DNA of 50,305 bases from Magnetococcales bacterium (GCA_015233935.1 JADFXB010000015.1:1-50305); one strand, 5' to 3'; numbered from the stretch's first letter, positions 34,811 to 44,420 are shown. Translations and numbers: made by a program. The notes: generated by a model not told the origin, from the sequence alone.

Positions 34811-36976
34811 CTAGAAACGCATGGTCATTTCCTGGGTCATCAGCCACAGGTTGAAGGCGGTCATCAGGGCGATAAACAACAACATGGGCAGCAATTGCCA
34901 ACGGGTGAGACTGCCACCACCCACCAACAAACCCCGCGCCCGATGACGCAGAATATCCACCGCCAACCATAATCCCAAGGTCATAAGACCCGCCTGAATA
35001 TGAAAGAGCAAGGGTTCATAGCCCCCACCCATCATGCGCAGATGACGTTCCGCCGAAGTAAGTGCCGCAACACCCGTTCCCAACGGATTGGCAAAAATAT
35101 CCCACATGCCCCCCGTCTCCCGATAAAGATGGTCCATGTTGTGGGAGAGGTGATAGACAAACGCAATAGGCAGGGTGGAAAAAGGCAAGCCCACAAACAA
35201 CCGCTTGAAGTCGGCGGCAGGACCAGCCAACGCCCTGGTTGCCAAAATGGCCACCGCATAGAACCCCACCGGCAGGAAAAAGCCCGCCAACATACTGAGG
35301 GTAAAACTGATGATGGGAGTGCCGGTTTCCCCAAAAACGCCGGAAAGCCAGGTGATCCAGTCGGCCCAACCGGGCATCATGGTGACGCCGTGAAAACTGG
35401 TAATACCCAGCAAGGCCAGCATAAACCAGGCTCCATCCCACATGGGACGGGCATCCGCCAGGGCCTCCGAGGCGGGAGGACGCAACCGCCAGGAAACGTT
35501 GTCATGGGGACAGCTCAAAACACAGTTGCCGCAAGAGAGGCAGAAGGTGTTCTGTGCAAACCGGCCAATGGTCAAATGGGTGGGACAGGGTTCAATATCG
35601 GCGGAACCGTTGTAACACTCCATGGTTTTGCAAGAGGTGCATATTTCCTGATTCTGGGAGCGCACCTCAATGGGAGCCAGGCGGGAGTAGAAGCCCATGG
35701 TACGTCCCACCGGGCAAAAATAACGGCAGAAAGCCTTACGCTCAAACAGGATCAAAGAGACGGTGGAAAGGAAGACCATGATCAAAGCCATCAGAGCAGT
35801 GGCCACCGGGATACCGGTCACCCCGACACCCAGTTGCAGCCAGGTCAATCCCATGAACATGAGCAGGGCAGGCCAGACGTTACGCAAGACCAGGGGAACC
35901 TTCATGTTGTAGCCGGGGTGAGGCAGGACACGACGCCACAAGCGGTGGCGCACCAGCCAGGAGGAGATGGTATCCCAGGGGCAAATACCACACCAGGCGG
36001 AGCCAATAAAGAAGACCGACACCACCACCAACGGCCACCACAAATTCCAGACAAAAGTGGTGGCCAGGTTGCGCTCAGGTATGGAGGTGCCGAAGAGGCC
36101 GGCATAGACCACCAGCAAAAAGGCCGCCACCGAAAGAATTTTAAAGGTGACCAGGGGCCAGGGGGAGCGGTTAAGAAAACGCACCAGTCCACCCACATAG
36201 GGGGCCGTGGCCAGGTTATAGGATTTGGCGGGTCGTGATTCGGGCAGGCTGGCCAGCAAACCCCAGACCAACATGACCACCATCACCACCACCATGGGCC
36301 ACAGATAGGCTCTTGGTAAGCCGGGATGGTTGTGGGACTCACCCGCACCATGTCCACCGTGTCCTGCCTCGTGGCCAGCGGCGGGGGCAGCGGCGTGACC
36401 AGCGTGGTCACCATGATCTGCATGATTTGCTGCCGGGGCGGGTGCCGGGGCTGCATGATTATGCTGAGAGTGATCCATTACCGGAACTGGCGCGGGTGCC
36501 ACTGCCGGGGCGGGTGCCGGGGCTGCATGATTATGCTGGGAGTGATCCATCACCGGGGCTGGGGCTGGAGCGGGTGCCACTGCCGGAGCTGGAGCCGGAG
36601 CCGGAGCCGGAGCTGCATGATCATGCTGGGAGTGATCCATCACCGGGGCTGGAGCGGGTGCCACTGCCGGAGCTGGAGCCGGAACTGCATGATCATGCTG
36701 GGAGTGATCCATCACCGGGGCTGGAGCCGGTGCTGCATGATTATGCTGGGAGTGATCCATCACCGGGGCTGGAGCCGGTGCAGCATGGTTATGCTGGGAG
36801 TGATCCATCACCGGGACTGGAGCAGGAGCCACTACCGGGGCGGGAGTCGGTGCCCCATGATCATGATGGGCATGATCCATCACCGCAGCAGGGGCCGGGG
36901 TCACCGCTGGCGATTCAGCCAACGAAGACAAAGGAAGCATCAGCAGCAACGCTGCCAACCATGCAACACGTTTCAT
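34811..36976 (-). CDS. NosR/CcoG-like membrane polyferredoxin with periplasmic MDHSQH-repeat domain
   Basis: 721 residues. A Sec signal peptide (MKRVAWLAALLL..SSLA, cleavage near 20) leads into about 150 residues of seven MDH-(S/A)-(Q/H)-H-(N/D)-H units (33-183) joined by Pro/Ala linkers, then another His-rich stretch to about 217. Next come membrane helices from about 225, WCGICP near 329, FCRYFCPVG near 417, a CTSC..C..CP cluster near 445-467 and a classic 4Fe-4S site CLSCGNCVLSCP near 477-488, then more helices. The cores resemble NosR/NapH/CcoG. Met-His-rich repeats typically bind copper; CcoG is a copper reductase. Periplasmic metal capture coupled to membrane electron transfer is my inference. 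Upstream, 36977-37141 shows no clear signal. Confidence 0.82.
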   Translation of the reverse strand: MKRVAWLAALLLMLPLSSLAESPAVTPAPAAVMDHAHHDHGAPTPAPVVAPAPVPVMDHSQHNHAAPAPAPVMDHSQHNHAAPAPAPVMDHSQHDHAVPAPAPAVAPAPAPVMDHSQHDHAAPAPAPAPAPAVAPAPAPAPVMDHSQHNHAAPAPAPAVAPAPVPVMDHSQHNHAAPAPAPAANHADHGDHAGHAAAPAAGHEAGHGGHGAGESHNHPGLPRAYLWPMVVVMVVMLVWGLLASLPESRPAKSYNLATAPYVGGLVRFLNRSPWPLVTFKILSVAAFLLVVYAGLFGTSIPERNLATTFVWNLWWPLVVVSVFFIGSAWCGICPWDTISSWLVRHRLWRRVLPHPGYNMKVPLVLRNVWPALLMFMGLTWLQLGVGVTGIPVATALMALIMVFLSTVSLILFERKAFCRYFCPVGRTMGFYSRLAPIEVRSQNQEICTSCKTMECYNGSADIEPCPTHLTIGRFAQNTFCLSCGNCVLSCPHDNVSWRLRPPASEALADARPMWDGAWFMLALLGITSFHGVTMMPGWADWITWLSGVFGETGTPIISFTLSMLAGFFLPVGFYAVAILATRALAGPAADFKRLFVGLPFSTLPIAFVYHLSHNMDHLYRETGGMWDIFANPLGTGVAALTSAERHLRMMGGGYEPLLFHIQAGLMTLGLWLAVDILRHRARGLLVGGGSLTRWQLLPMLLFIALMTAFNLWLMTQEMTMRF
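36428..36880 (-). repeat. Met-His repeat array within the polyferredoxin gene
   Basis: Seven coding units with an MDHSQH(N/D)H core, spaced by 16, 24 or 30 residues depending on Pro/Ala linker length (PAPAPAV-type). Unit spacing variation and shared codons indicate expansion by unequal recombination. Not a CRISPR array: the units are in frame and of variable length. Confidence 0.9.
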
Positions 36977-37141
36977 GCCAACCTCATTTCAGGCTTTGGA
37001 AAGAAGAGGAGATGGAAAAGCTACCCGTCACATCCCTATTTTTTGATGCCGGATAAACAATGGGGAAAAAGTACATCAATTCAATTATTGGAGGATACTA
37101 TAATGGATCTTCCATCTTTTCGCCAAGGGTCACCAGGAGCT

Positions 37142-38077
37142 TCACGCGGGAGTCTGGATGGTGATAACCCGATTGCGTCCCTCCCTTTTGGCACGATAAA
37201 GACACTCATCGGCCAGCATCAACAACTCTTCTGGAGAGCCTGGACAGCTATCAGGCAGGCAACAGGCCACCCCTACGCTGACCGTCACATGGCTGGCTGT
37301 GGGGGAAGTGGAATGGGGCAGGTTTTTTTCCGCAATCAGCGAACACATGCGCTCCGCAATCACCTGGGCACCCTGGGGGGTGGTTTCCGGCAGAATGCAA
37401 ACAAACTCTTCCCCACCATAACGCGCCAGAAAATCGGCGGGACGCTGCAAAGCCGCCTGCAAAGATTCAGCCACCGTTTTCAGGCAATCATCCCCAGCTT
37501 GATGGCCGTAGGTGTCATTAAAACGTTTAAAATGGTCCACATCGGCCATGATGATGGCCAGGGTGGAGTTGTTGCGATGGGCACGCCGCCATTCCAGACG
37601 CATGCGTTCATCAAAATGTCGGCGATTGCACACCCCGGTCAAACCATCCACCAGGGATAATCGGGAGAGAAATTCCCGTTGCCGTTTCAACATGAGATGG
37701 GTCTTGACCCGTGCCTTGACCACCGCCGGACGAATGGGTTTAGCAATATAATCCACCCCACCCACCGCAAAGGCCGCAGTTTCATCATGTTCTTCGTTAA
37801 GGGCGGTGATAAAAATAACGGGAATTTCTTTGGTCAAAGAGGCTTGTTTCAGCTCCTTGCACACCTGATAACCATTCATCCCCGGCATGATCACATCCAG
37901 GAGAATTAAATCCGGCTCCAATTGATTGGCCAGTTGCAAGGCTTGGGCACCGGAGGTGGCAAAAAATACTTCGTGCTCATCTTTCAACGTTTGATGCAAA
38001 ATTTGAATATTTTCTGGCGCATCATCCACGATGAGAATGCGCCCCGGAGAGGTGGTATTCCAATCACCAGAAGTCAT
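37142..38077 (-). CDS. Response regulator diguanylate cyclase (REC-GGDEF)
   Basis: 311 residues: receiver domain with phospho-acceptor D61 (LLDVIMPGMNG) and a GGDEF domain with the active signature RYGGEEF. An inhibitory RxxD site (RPAD) lies five residues before GGEEF, so product feedback is expected. Makes cyclic di-GMP, probably when phosphorylated by the hybrid kinase encoded just upstream, whose stop overlaps this ATG (38074-38077). Confidence 0.92.
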   Translation of the reverse strand: MTSGDWNTTSPGRILIVDDAPENIQILHQTLKDEHEVFFATSGAQALQLANQLEPDLILLDVIMPGMNGYQVCKELKQASLTKEIPVIFITALNEEHDETAAFAVGGVDYIAKPIRPAVVKARVKTHLMLKRQREFLSRLSLVDGLTGVCNRRHFDERMRLEWRRAHRNNSTLAIIMADVDHFKRFNDTYGHQAGDDCLKTVAESLQAALQRPADFLARYGGEEFVCILPETTPQGAQVIAERMCSLIAEKNLPHSTSPTASHVTVSVGVACCLPDSCPGSPEELLMLADECLYRAKREGRNRVITIQTPA

Positions 38078-40791
38078 GACACGCTCCTGTTCAACGAAGC
38101 CACAATATGCGGCAAGAAGGTGATGGCTTGAGGATAGTCCAGTTTATCCAAAAGATCCCGCATGGTTAGCCATTGTGGGGTGCTGGCATGGTGCGGGAAA
38201 AGGGTGGCCAAATGTTGGAAAACATCGTTGGCCCGCAGATTAAAAACAGTCAGATGATCGTGCAGCTCTTTGAGCAAACGTTCCCTTTCCTCCACATCCA
38301 CCTTGGAAATGGCCTGAGAAGTTGGGGGATTCTGTTGGAAATTTAACAAATCTCTGCCAGAGCGCAAGGTAAGATTCATACTGCTTTCCAGACCATCCAG
38401 CAAAACCGGCAGCAGATTGAAGTGTTGGCTGAGGATGGCCTTTTCCAAATCCTTGGCCCCCTGTTGCAATTCATGGGCTGCCAGATTGCCTGCCAGACCT
38501 TTAAGCATGTGTACCAGTTTGGCCATCTCCTGCCAATTTTGCTCCGCTAAAAGCTGGCGCAAGGTGGTGATATCCTGACTGTGGTTTTGCATAAACTGGC
38601 GAATCATTTTTAAATAAAAGGATTGATCCCCTCCCACCCGGGTGAGACCCGCTGCCAGATGAAAGCCAGGCAAAGTAGCTGGCCAGCCCTTATTGGCGTG
38701 TGAAGACTCACTGACCTCAACCGGTGGGGGCGGGTCACAAGTCAACCATTTGGCCAGGGTGGAAAACAGACGGTTGATGTCCACCGGTTTGGGAATATAG
38801 TCATTCATCCCCGCTGCCAGGCATTTTTCCTGGTCGCCTGCAATGGCATTGGCGGTCATGGCAATAATGGGAATATCCTGCATACCCAAGGTTTCGCGGA
38901 TGGCACGGGTTGCGGCATAGCCATCCATTTCCGGCATTTGAATATCCATGAGGATGGCATCCACCTGTATGGCCTGTACCTGGGAGAGGGCTTGGCGACC
39001 ATTGGCCGCAATGGTGATGGTGGCCCCTGCTTTTTGAAGCAATTCCTGAGCCACCTGCTGGTTGATCAGATTATCCTCTACCACCAAAATATGTTTGTTG
39101 GCCAAAAAGCCGGTATCGGAAGGGAGTTGCAGAAGATCGGGATTGGCTTGTACCTGGCGTTTGCCCAAAACCTCCAGGATGGTATTCCATAGTGAGGAGG
39201 CGGTAGTCGGCTTGGTCAAACATTGGTTGATTCCTATTTGCCGGGCATCCTTGCATAGTTTCTCTTGATAATAAGCACTTAGCAAAATAATGCGCGGTTC
39301 TCCCCGTGGGTTGCGATATTTTTCAATCAGCAGCCGACTGGCCATCATGCCATCCACCCCCGGCATCCGCCAATCCATGATCACCAGGGGAAAGTGATGA
39401 CCACGGGCAAACAGGGAGAGGGCTTCTGCACCGGAATGGACGACAGTGGGAATAAATTTAAAGGCATACAAAGTCTCCTGCAATATTTGACAGGAGGTTA
39501 AATTATCATCCACCACCAAGATGGGCAGACCCATCAGAATGGGTTCATTCAGAACGAGCTTGCTGGAGGCTTTGACCGGGCCACTCTTCTGGAAACGGGC
39601 CGTAAAGGAAAAGCGACTTCCCTCCCCCACCTGACTGGTGGCATGAATTTCGCCGCCCATAAGTTCTACCAAACGTTTGGAGATGGTCAATCCCAGACCG
39701 GTACCGCCAAAGTGACGGGTGGTGGAACTGTCCGCCTGGGTGAAAGGTTGAAACAAAAGACCAATTTGATCGCCTGCAATGCCGATTCCCGTATCTTGCA
39801 CCACAAACTGAAGATACTGGGTGGATGCCTCCCCCGCTGGTGAGGGGGCGGGGAAAACCGAGACCACCACTTCCCCCTTGTTGGTAAACTTGATGGCATT
39901 GTTTATCAGGTTGGTGAGTACTTGCTCCAATCGCAAGGGATCCCCCACCACCTCCTCTGCCATGAAAGGATGGGTGGACAAACACAACTCCAACCCTTTC
40001 TGGGCGGCTTGCGGGGCAAACCTCTCCACCACCCGTGCCATCAGGTTTTGCAGGTTGAAGGAGGTGTTTTCCAGTTCCAGTTTGCCGGCTTCGATTTTGG
40101 AAAAGTCCAGAATATCGTTGATCAATCCTAGCAAATATCGCCCGGAGGTGTGAATTTTTTCCAGATAATCCTTCATTTTGACATCGGGGGATGCCTGGAG
40201 GGCCAGATTGGTCAAACCCAGTACCGCATTCAAAGGGGTGCGGATTTCATGGCTCATGTTGGCGAGAAAATCGCTTTTGGCCATGCTGGCTCTTTGCGCC
40301 AACTGTTGGGCCTCCCGCAATTCAACGGCCCGCACCTGCAAATCCTGGGTTTGTTGACGCAACTGGCGTTCACGAAACACGGTATGGGTAACATCCTGAA
40401 CTTGCAACAACACATAGCGGGACAAACCACTGACGGCCATACCAGAGACAATGATCAACTGACTCATGCGTTGATCGTCTCCCACCTGGCGTGGCGAGGG
40501 GGGATAAAGGGGAAGAGGAGCCATGTTGAGTTTGTGGGAAAGGATGGCTGGCAGTCCGCGATTGGCGGCATCTTCCACGGCGGCCAAAAGACGACCTCCT
40601 GCCAGTTCAGGAAACAGTTCCAACAAACTTTTGCCCAGAACAAAACTGGCCTGCAAACCGGAGGCCTTTTCCATCCAGCGGTTCCAAAGACCAATCTTTT
40701 TTTGCTGATCCAGAACCACCATGCCAATGGCGGCTTCATCCATACAGGCGGTGAGCAGGGTATTTTCCAGGTCTTGCAGGGAGGGTGACAT
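38074..40791 (-). CDS. Cytoplasmic hybrid histidine kinase PAS-HisKA-HATPase-REC-REC-Hpt
   Basis: 905 residues without a signal peptide or membrane helix. A PAS domain (about 10-130), HisKA with H181 in SHEIRTPLNA, HATPase with GGTGLGLTISKRL, two receivers (D473 in MDWRMPGVDG; D616 in MDIQMPEMDG) and an Hpt domain with H761 in LVHMLKGLAGNL. A complete internal phosphorelay that can feed the receiver of the adjoining diguanylate cyclase. It starts 2 bases after the CheC stop, so it belongs to the minus-strand signalling operon. Confidence 0.92.
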   Translation of the reverse strand: MSPSLQDLENTLLTACMDEAAIGMVVLDQQKKIGLWNRWMEKASGLQASFVLGKSLLELFPELAGGRLLAAVEDAANRGLPAILSHKLNMAPLPLYPPSPRQVGDDQRMSQLIIVSGMAVSGLSRYVLLQVQDVTHTVFRERQLRQQTQDLQVRAVELREAQQLAQRASMAKSDFLANMSHEIRTPLNAVLGLTNLALQASPDVKMKDYLEKIHTSGRYLLGLINDILDFSKIEAGKLELENTSFNLQNLMARVVERFAPQAAQKGLELCLSTHPFMAEEVVGDPLRLEQVLTNLINNAIKFTNKGEVVVSVFPAPSPAGEASTQYLQFVVQDTGIGIAGDQIGLLFQPFTQADSSTTRHFGGTGLGLTISKRLVELMGGEIHATSQVGEGSRFSFTARFQKSGPVKASSKLVLNEPILMGLPILVVDDNLTSCQILQETLYAFKFIPTVVHSGAEALSLFARGHHFPLVIMDWRMPGVDGMMASRLLIEKYRNPRGEPRIILLSAYYQEKLCKDARQIGINQCLTKPTTASSLWNTILEVLGKRQVQANPDLLQLPSDTGFLANKHILVVEDNLINQQVAQELLQKAGATITIAANGRQALSQVQAIQVDAILMDIQMPEMDGYAATRAIRETLGMQDIPIIAMTANAIAGDQEKCLAAGMNDYIPKPVDINRLFSTLAKWLTCDPPPPVEVSESSHANKGWPATLPGFHLAAGLTRVGGDQSFYLKMIRQFMQNHSQDITTLRQLLAEQNWQEMAKLVHMLKGLAGNLAAHELQQGAKDLEKAILSQHFNLLPVLLDGLESSMNLTLRSGRDLLNFQQNPPTSQAISKVDVEERERLLKELHDHLTVFNLRANDVFQHLATLFPHHASTPQWLTMRDLLDKLDYPQAITFLPHIVASLNRSVS

Positions 40792-40793
40792 GG

Positions 40794-41426
40794 CTATCCT
40801 CCCAGTTTTCGTAGCTCATCCTGCAAATGAGCGATGGTGGACATGTCCAACAGCAGAATGACAAAGCCTTTAATGGTATTGCGTTGTGGGGTATGGGCAC
40901 CCGTAATAAAATCGACGATGAGAAAAACCACCTGTTGTAACGGATAAACCAAAGAGCCGTCGGCGGCGGATAAAGACAGCAACTCCTGACAACTGCCTTT
41001 CACATATTCTGGCAGATCAAATTCAAACTCGGTGGAAAACATGTTGGCAAAGGTTCCCAGGCAGGCATTGAGGATCACATTGCCCACTTCCAACAAACTT
41101 TCCTGTTCCAGCTCGGTGAGGGATTCCAGGGGCATATCCTCACCCAACAGGGTGCGTACCAGCTCCAGACTGTTGGATTCCGGATAGATGAGCATGGAGA
41201 CCCCTTGGAAAGTCCCCCGAAAATTTTGCCGAATGGCGGCCACCTGAGAGGAGGAGCGTCCTTCAATAATTTGAATGGCCTGCTGGCTGTTCACTATTTC
41301 AATGTGGGGTACCGACAACAACACCTCTTCCTGGATCATGCGGCTGAGGGAGTCTGCGGCCCGACCGATGCCCATATTGAAAATTTCTTTGATGGCGTCC
41401 TGCTCGAAGAGGCTGAAACTAACCAT
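40794..41426 (-). CDS. cheC: CheC-family phosphatase, copy 1
   Basis: 210 residues with two CheC active-site helices: DAIKEIFNMGIGRAADSLS (D-x3-E-x2-N) and ESLLEVGNVILNACLGTFANM (E-x2-N). CheC hydrolyses CheY-P; here its likely targets are the stand-alone receiver at 42145-42522 or receivers of the hybrid kinase. No chemoreceptor or CheD lies nearby. Spaced 35 bases after the second CheC gene. Confidence 0.85.
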   Translation of the reverse strand: MVSFSLFEQDAIKEIFNMGIGRAADSLSRMIQEEVLLSVPHIEIVNSQQAIQIIEGRSSSQVAAIRQNFRGTFQGVSMLIYPESNSLELVRTLLGEDMPLESLTELEQESLLEVGNVILNACLGTFANMFSTEFEFDLPEYVKGSCQELLSLSAADGSLVYPLQQVVFLIVDFITGAHTPQRNTIKGFVILLLDMSTIAHLQDELRKLGG

Positions 41427-41461
41427 GGTGGCGATTTCCAGTAGAGGGGATCAAAGGTAAC

Positions 41462-42148
41462 TCAACCATACTGGCTGGCAATAGATTGTAGTTGTTGTTT
41501 TAAAAAAGGCATGGTAATCAAATCGAGAAAGATCATCATAGAACCTTCCAGAGTGGCTCCGGGGGTATTAAAATGCAGTAAAATTTGAATAACGGGATCC
41601 TGTTGCGGGGGGTGCCTGCGTCGTTCTTGATGAAAGGTTTGATTGCTGGTACCACCCACCTTCTGGCGCACAATATTGAGTAAAAGTGGACGTAAATCGG
41701 TACGATGGACGGTGGGGGTTTGCCCTGTCAGTTCCAGTGCCAACAAATCTGCCAGACCAGACAGGCAGGCATGGAGCAGAATGTTGCCCAGCTCCTGGAA
41801 AATGTCCATTTCACTAACGGTGAGTTTGTCCGCCTCCTCCATGCCCTGGATTAAACCATGAATGGGGGTGGTTTGGCCGTGATCCCGCAAAAACAGGAAG
41901 ATATGCCCGGAGAGCTTGGCGGGGTTTTCGGTGTCGTGGAAATATTGCTGGATGGCCCACTGGGTTTGACAAAATATTTCCGAGAGCAGGTCCACCGCAG
42001 CTCGTTTGGCCATCAAGTCTAGTTCGGGGAGGTAGATTTCCACCTCGTGGCCGATGAGTTCGGAGAGGGCGGCAGCGGCTCTTCCCACCCCAAGATTGAG
42101 GGATTCCCGCAGGATATCCTTCTCAATCTCATCCAACAGATTGTTCAT
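41462..42148 (-). CDS. CheC-family phosphatase, copy 2
   Basis: 228 residues, a diverged paralogue of its neighbour. Both active-site helices are intact: DILRESLNLGVGRAAAALSE and DIFQELGNILLHACLSGLAD, each D-x3-E-x2-N. The C-terminal part has an insertion of about 25 polar residues (NQTFHQERRRHPPQ) absent from copy 1. Its ATG overlaps the stop of the receiver gene (42145-42148), so receiver and phosphatase are made together. Confidence 0.82.
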   Translation of the reverse strand: MNNLLDEIEKDILRESLNLGVGRAAAALSELIGHEVEIYLPELDLMAKRAAVDLLSEIFCQTQWAIQQYFHDTENPAKLSGHIFLFLRDHGQTTPIHGLIQGMEEADKLTVSEMDIFQELGNILLHACLSGLADLLALELTGQTPTVHRTDLRPLLLNIVRQKVGGTSNQTFHQERRRHPPQQDPVIQILLHFNTPGATLEGSMMIFLDLITMPFLKQQLQSIASQYG

Positions 42149-42522
42149 GGGGAACTGGCCGTGATGGCGCGGTGTAATTTTTCTGCTGAGACGGGTTTGG
42201 TGATAAAGCCGATACCGGCAGCTTCTGCCCTTTCCTGCATTTTTCCTTGAATATTGGCAGTGACCAGATGGGCTTGTGCCGTGGGATATTTTTCCAATAT
42301 TTTCAGGGCCAGGTCCAGTCCGTTCATGCCTGGCATGTTATAATCGATCAAGGCTACCGAGGGGGTGATGTGGGTCAGTTGCTCCAAGGCCTCTTCGGCG
42401 GATTTGGTTTCCACAACTTGCCAATCTGGGTAGGATTGACGGAGCAGATTGCGAATGAGCATCCGTGCCAGACTGCTGTCATCCACCACCAGGACTATCT
42501 TTTGTGCCTTGTCTTGTTCCAT
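42145..42522 (-). CDS. Single-domain CheY-like response regulator
   Basis: 125 residues, only a receiver: VLVVDDSSLARM, phospho-acceptor D60 in LIDYNMPGMNG, Thr in LVTANI and Lys in FITKPVS. ATG at 42522 is preferred over a TTG at 42558; GGAG lies 11 bases upstream. First gene of the minus-strand operon and divergent from CheA (155 bases between starts), which is its probable kinase. Confidence 0.88.
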   Translation of the reverse strand: MEQDKAQKIVLVVDDSSLARMLIRNLLRQSYPDWQVVETKSAEEALEQLTHITPSVALIDYNMPGMNGLDLALKILEKYPTAQAHLVTANIQGKMQERAEAAGIGFITKPVSAEKLHRAITASSP

Positions 42523-42677
42523 GATCGGCCATCTCCGGGAAAGACTGAATCCATCCAAATGTATCAGCGACTCTTTTCCATATTTGGACAGGTTGGCTTT
42601 TATATTTGGGTAAAAAACCTCTATGATGCATCCTAGAGATTAGCTTTTCACTTATGCCTTTGTAAAGAGGCTCAATC

Positions 42678-44351
42678 ATGAATGATTTGATGGACGAAAG
42701 CATGCGGAGGGAACTTCTTGGGGAGTTCTTATCAGAAAACGTTGAAATATTGAGACGTTTAGAATCCAGTATGCTGCTTTTTGAATCAAGTCCAAATGAA
42801 ATGGATTTAATTCACGCCATCTTCCGGGACATGCATACCCTGAAGGGTGGCTGCCGCATGTTGGGATTTGAGCGGCTGGAAGAGGTTTTGCATGGGGCTG
42901 AGAGCCTTTTGGGGGAATATCGGGAGGAAAAAAAGGTTTTAAACCCGCAAGGGGCAAAAGTTCTCTTTCGTTTGCTGGATCAAGTGGGCAACGTCTTGCC
43001 AGAAGTGGCTGCCAAAGACAGTGAAGAGGGGTTGGATTTTTCCGCCTTGTTGGCAGAGTTTTCGCAACTGTTGGCAGAGGATGGCCAGGAGCAGGAAATA
43101 CCCGACCAGAAGGAGATGGAAGGTTCTGGCGAAGAGGAGGTCAAACGATCCATCACCTCCGGGCTGGAAGAAAGGGTGATTCGCCTTACCCTGGATCGGT
43201 TGGACTTTCTGATTGATTTGATCGGTCAGTTGAGTGCCGAGTCCAACCAGTTGCGTTATGAATTGACCCGCAACAAGGACAAGGCGTTTCAAGTCATGGA
43301 GGCCATGGAGGGACGCATCCACACCTTGCAGGATGAGGTCTTGCAATACCGGTTGCAACCGGTGGGGGGATTGTGGAACAGCTACCAACGTTTGGTTCGT
43401 GACTTGGCCATGGAGACGGGCAAGCGTATCTTTCTGGAGATAGAAGGAGAGCAAACCCGTGTGGATCGTTCGGTATTGCTGGCTCTGAAAGAGGTTTTTG
43501 TCCACTTGATCCGCAATGCGGTGGATCATGGCCTGGAAGGGGTGGAGGAGCGGGTTGCCAGGGGCAAGTCACCGGTGGGGCGTATCCGCCTGATGGCCGA
43601 CCAGCGGCATGGGCAGGTTTATATCCAGGTAGTGGATGATGGCCGTGGCATGGACGTGGAGCGCATTAAAGAAAAAGCGGTGGCCATGTCTTTGATCTCC
43701 CCTCCGCAGGCACTGGAAATGTCCGACAGTGATGCCCGTGATTTAATTTTTTCGCCGGGTTTTACCACCGCCGACCATGTGGGGCGCATTTCCGGACGTG
43801 GGGCGGGCATGGATGCGGTGCGGGTGGCGGTGGAAAAGGTGCGGGGTGTCATCGAGGTGGAAAGTGAGCCTGGCCAGGGGACCACCATTCGCTTGCGCAT
43901 TCCCCAAACCATGGCCATTGTTCCAGCCCTCATGGTTTTGTGTGAGGAGGCCTGGTATGGCATCCCGGAAGCACAGGTGGTGGAGTTACTTTCTTTTTAT
44001 GGTGAGGAGATTGGGACGGCCATCGAAGGGAAACTGGGTCAACCCATGGTGCGGGTGCGTGGGCAGTTGGTTCCCCTCATGCCGCTGGAGGATATTTTTC
44101 ACGCCACCCCTGCCAATCTTTCGCTACTCATGGCCAGGGATTGTGTCCATGTGGTGATTTTACAGGGGGAAGGTGGACAGTTTGGCTTGCAGGTAGAAAG
44201 CATCGGTGAAATTGCCCACTTGGTGGTGAAACCTTTAACGGGTGTGTTGGCCACCACCGGGTTGTTTTCCGGTGCCGTGGTGATGGCGGATGGGAGGGTT
44301 TCCATGTTGCTGGATGTGGTGGAGGTGGGGCGGGCTGTTCTAAGGGGTTAG
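42678..44351 (+). CDS. CheA-like histidine kinase lacking a P2 domain
   Basis: 557 residues: Hpt (P1) domain with H53 in MHTLKGGCRMLGF, a short acidic linker (about 125-155) instead of a CheY-docking P2, dimerisation helices, an HATPase with HLIRNAVDHGLE, DDGRGMD and GRGAGMDAV, and a C-terminal CheW-like domain. A CheW domain normally couples to receptors, but no MCP, CheW, CheR or CheB gene is in the window. Most likely drives the divergent receiver/CheC/diguanylate cyclase genes. Confidence 0.9.
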   Translation: MNDLMDESMRRELLGEFLSENVEILRRLESSMLLFESSPNEMDLIHAIFRDMHTLKGGCRMLGFERLEEVLHGAESLLGEYREEKKVLNPQGAKVLFRLLDQVGNVLPEVAAKDSEEGLDFSALLAEFSQLLAEDGQEQEIPDQKEMEGSGEEEVKRSITSGLEERVIRLTLDRLDFLIDLIGQLSAESNQLRYELTRNKDKAFQVMEAMEGRIHTLQDEVLQYRLQPVGGLWNSYQRLVRDLAMETGKRIFLEIEGEQTRVDRSVLLALKEVFVHLIRNAVDHGLEGVEERVARGKSPVGRIRLMADQRHGQVYIQVVDDGRGMDVERIKEKAVAMSLISPPQALEMSDSDARDLIFSPGFTTADHVGRISGRGAGMDAVRVAVEKVRGVIEVESEPGQGTTIRLRIPQTMAIVPALMVLCEEAWYGIPEAQVVELLSFYGEEIGTAIEGKLGQPMVRVRGQLVPLMPLEDIFHATPANLSLLMARDCVHVVILQGEGGQFGLQVESIGEIAHLVVKPLTGVLATTGLFSGAVVMADGRVSMLLDVVEVGRAVLRG

Positions 44352-44420
44352 CTTGGCCAAAATGTAACCGCCTGTTCCACCCAAAGGAGAGTGGAGCCAG
44401 GCACCGGTCAAAAAAAATTT

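Noticed and set aside
36428-36880. Possible CRISPR-like array from regularly spaced repeats
   Set aside because: The repeats are in frame, encode MDHSQH units, have variable spacing and no unique spacers.
36313-37660. Long + strand open frames across the polyferredoxin repeat region
   Set aside because: They are antisense to the MDHSQH repeats and to the GGDEF domain, and have no recognisable domain; the minus-strand frames have signal peptide and catalytic motifs.
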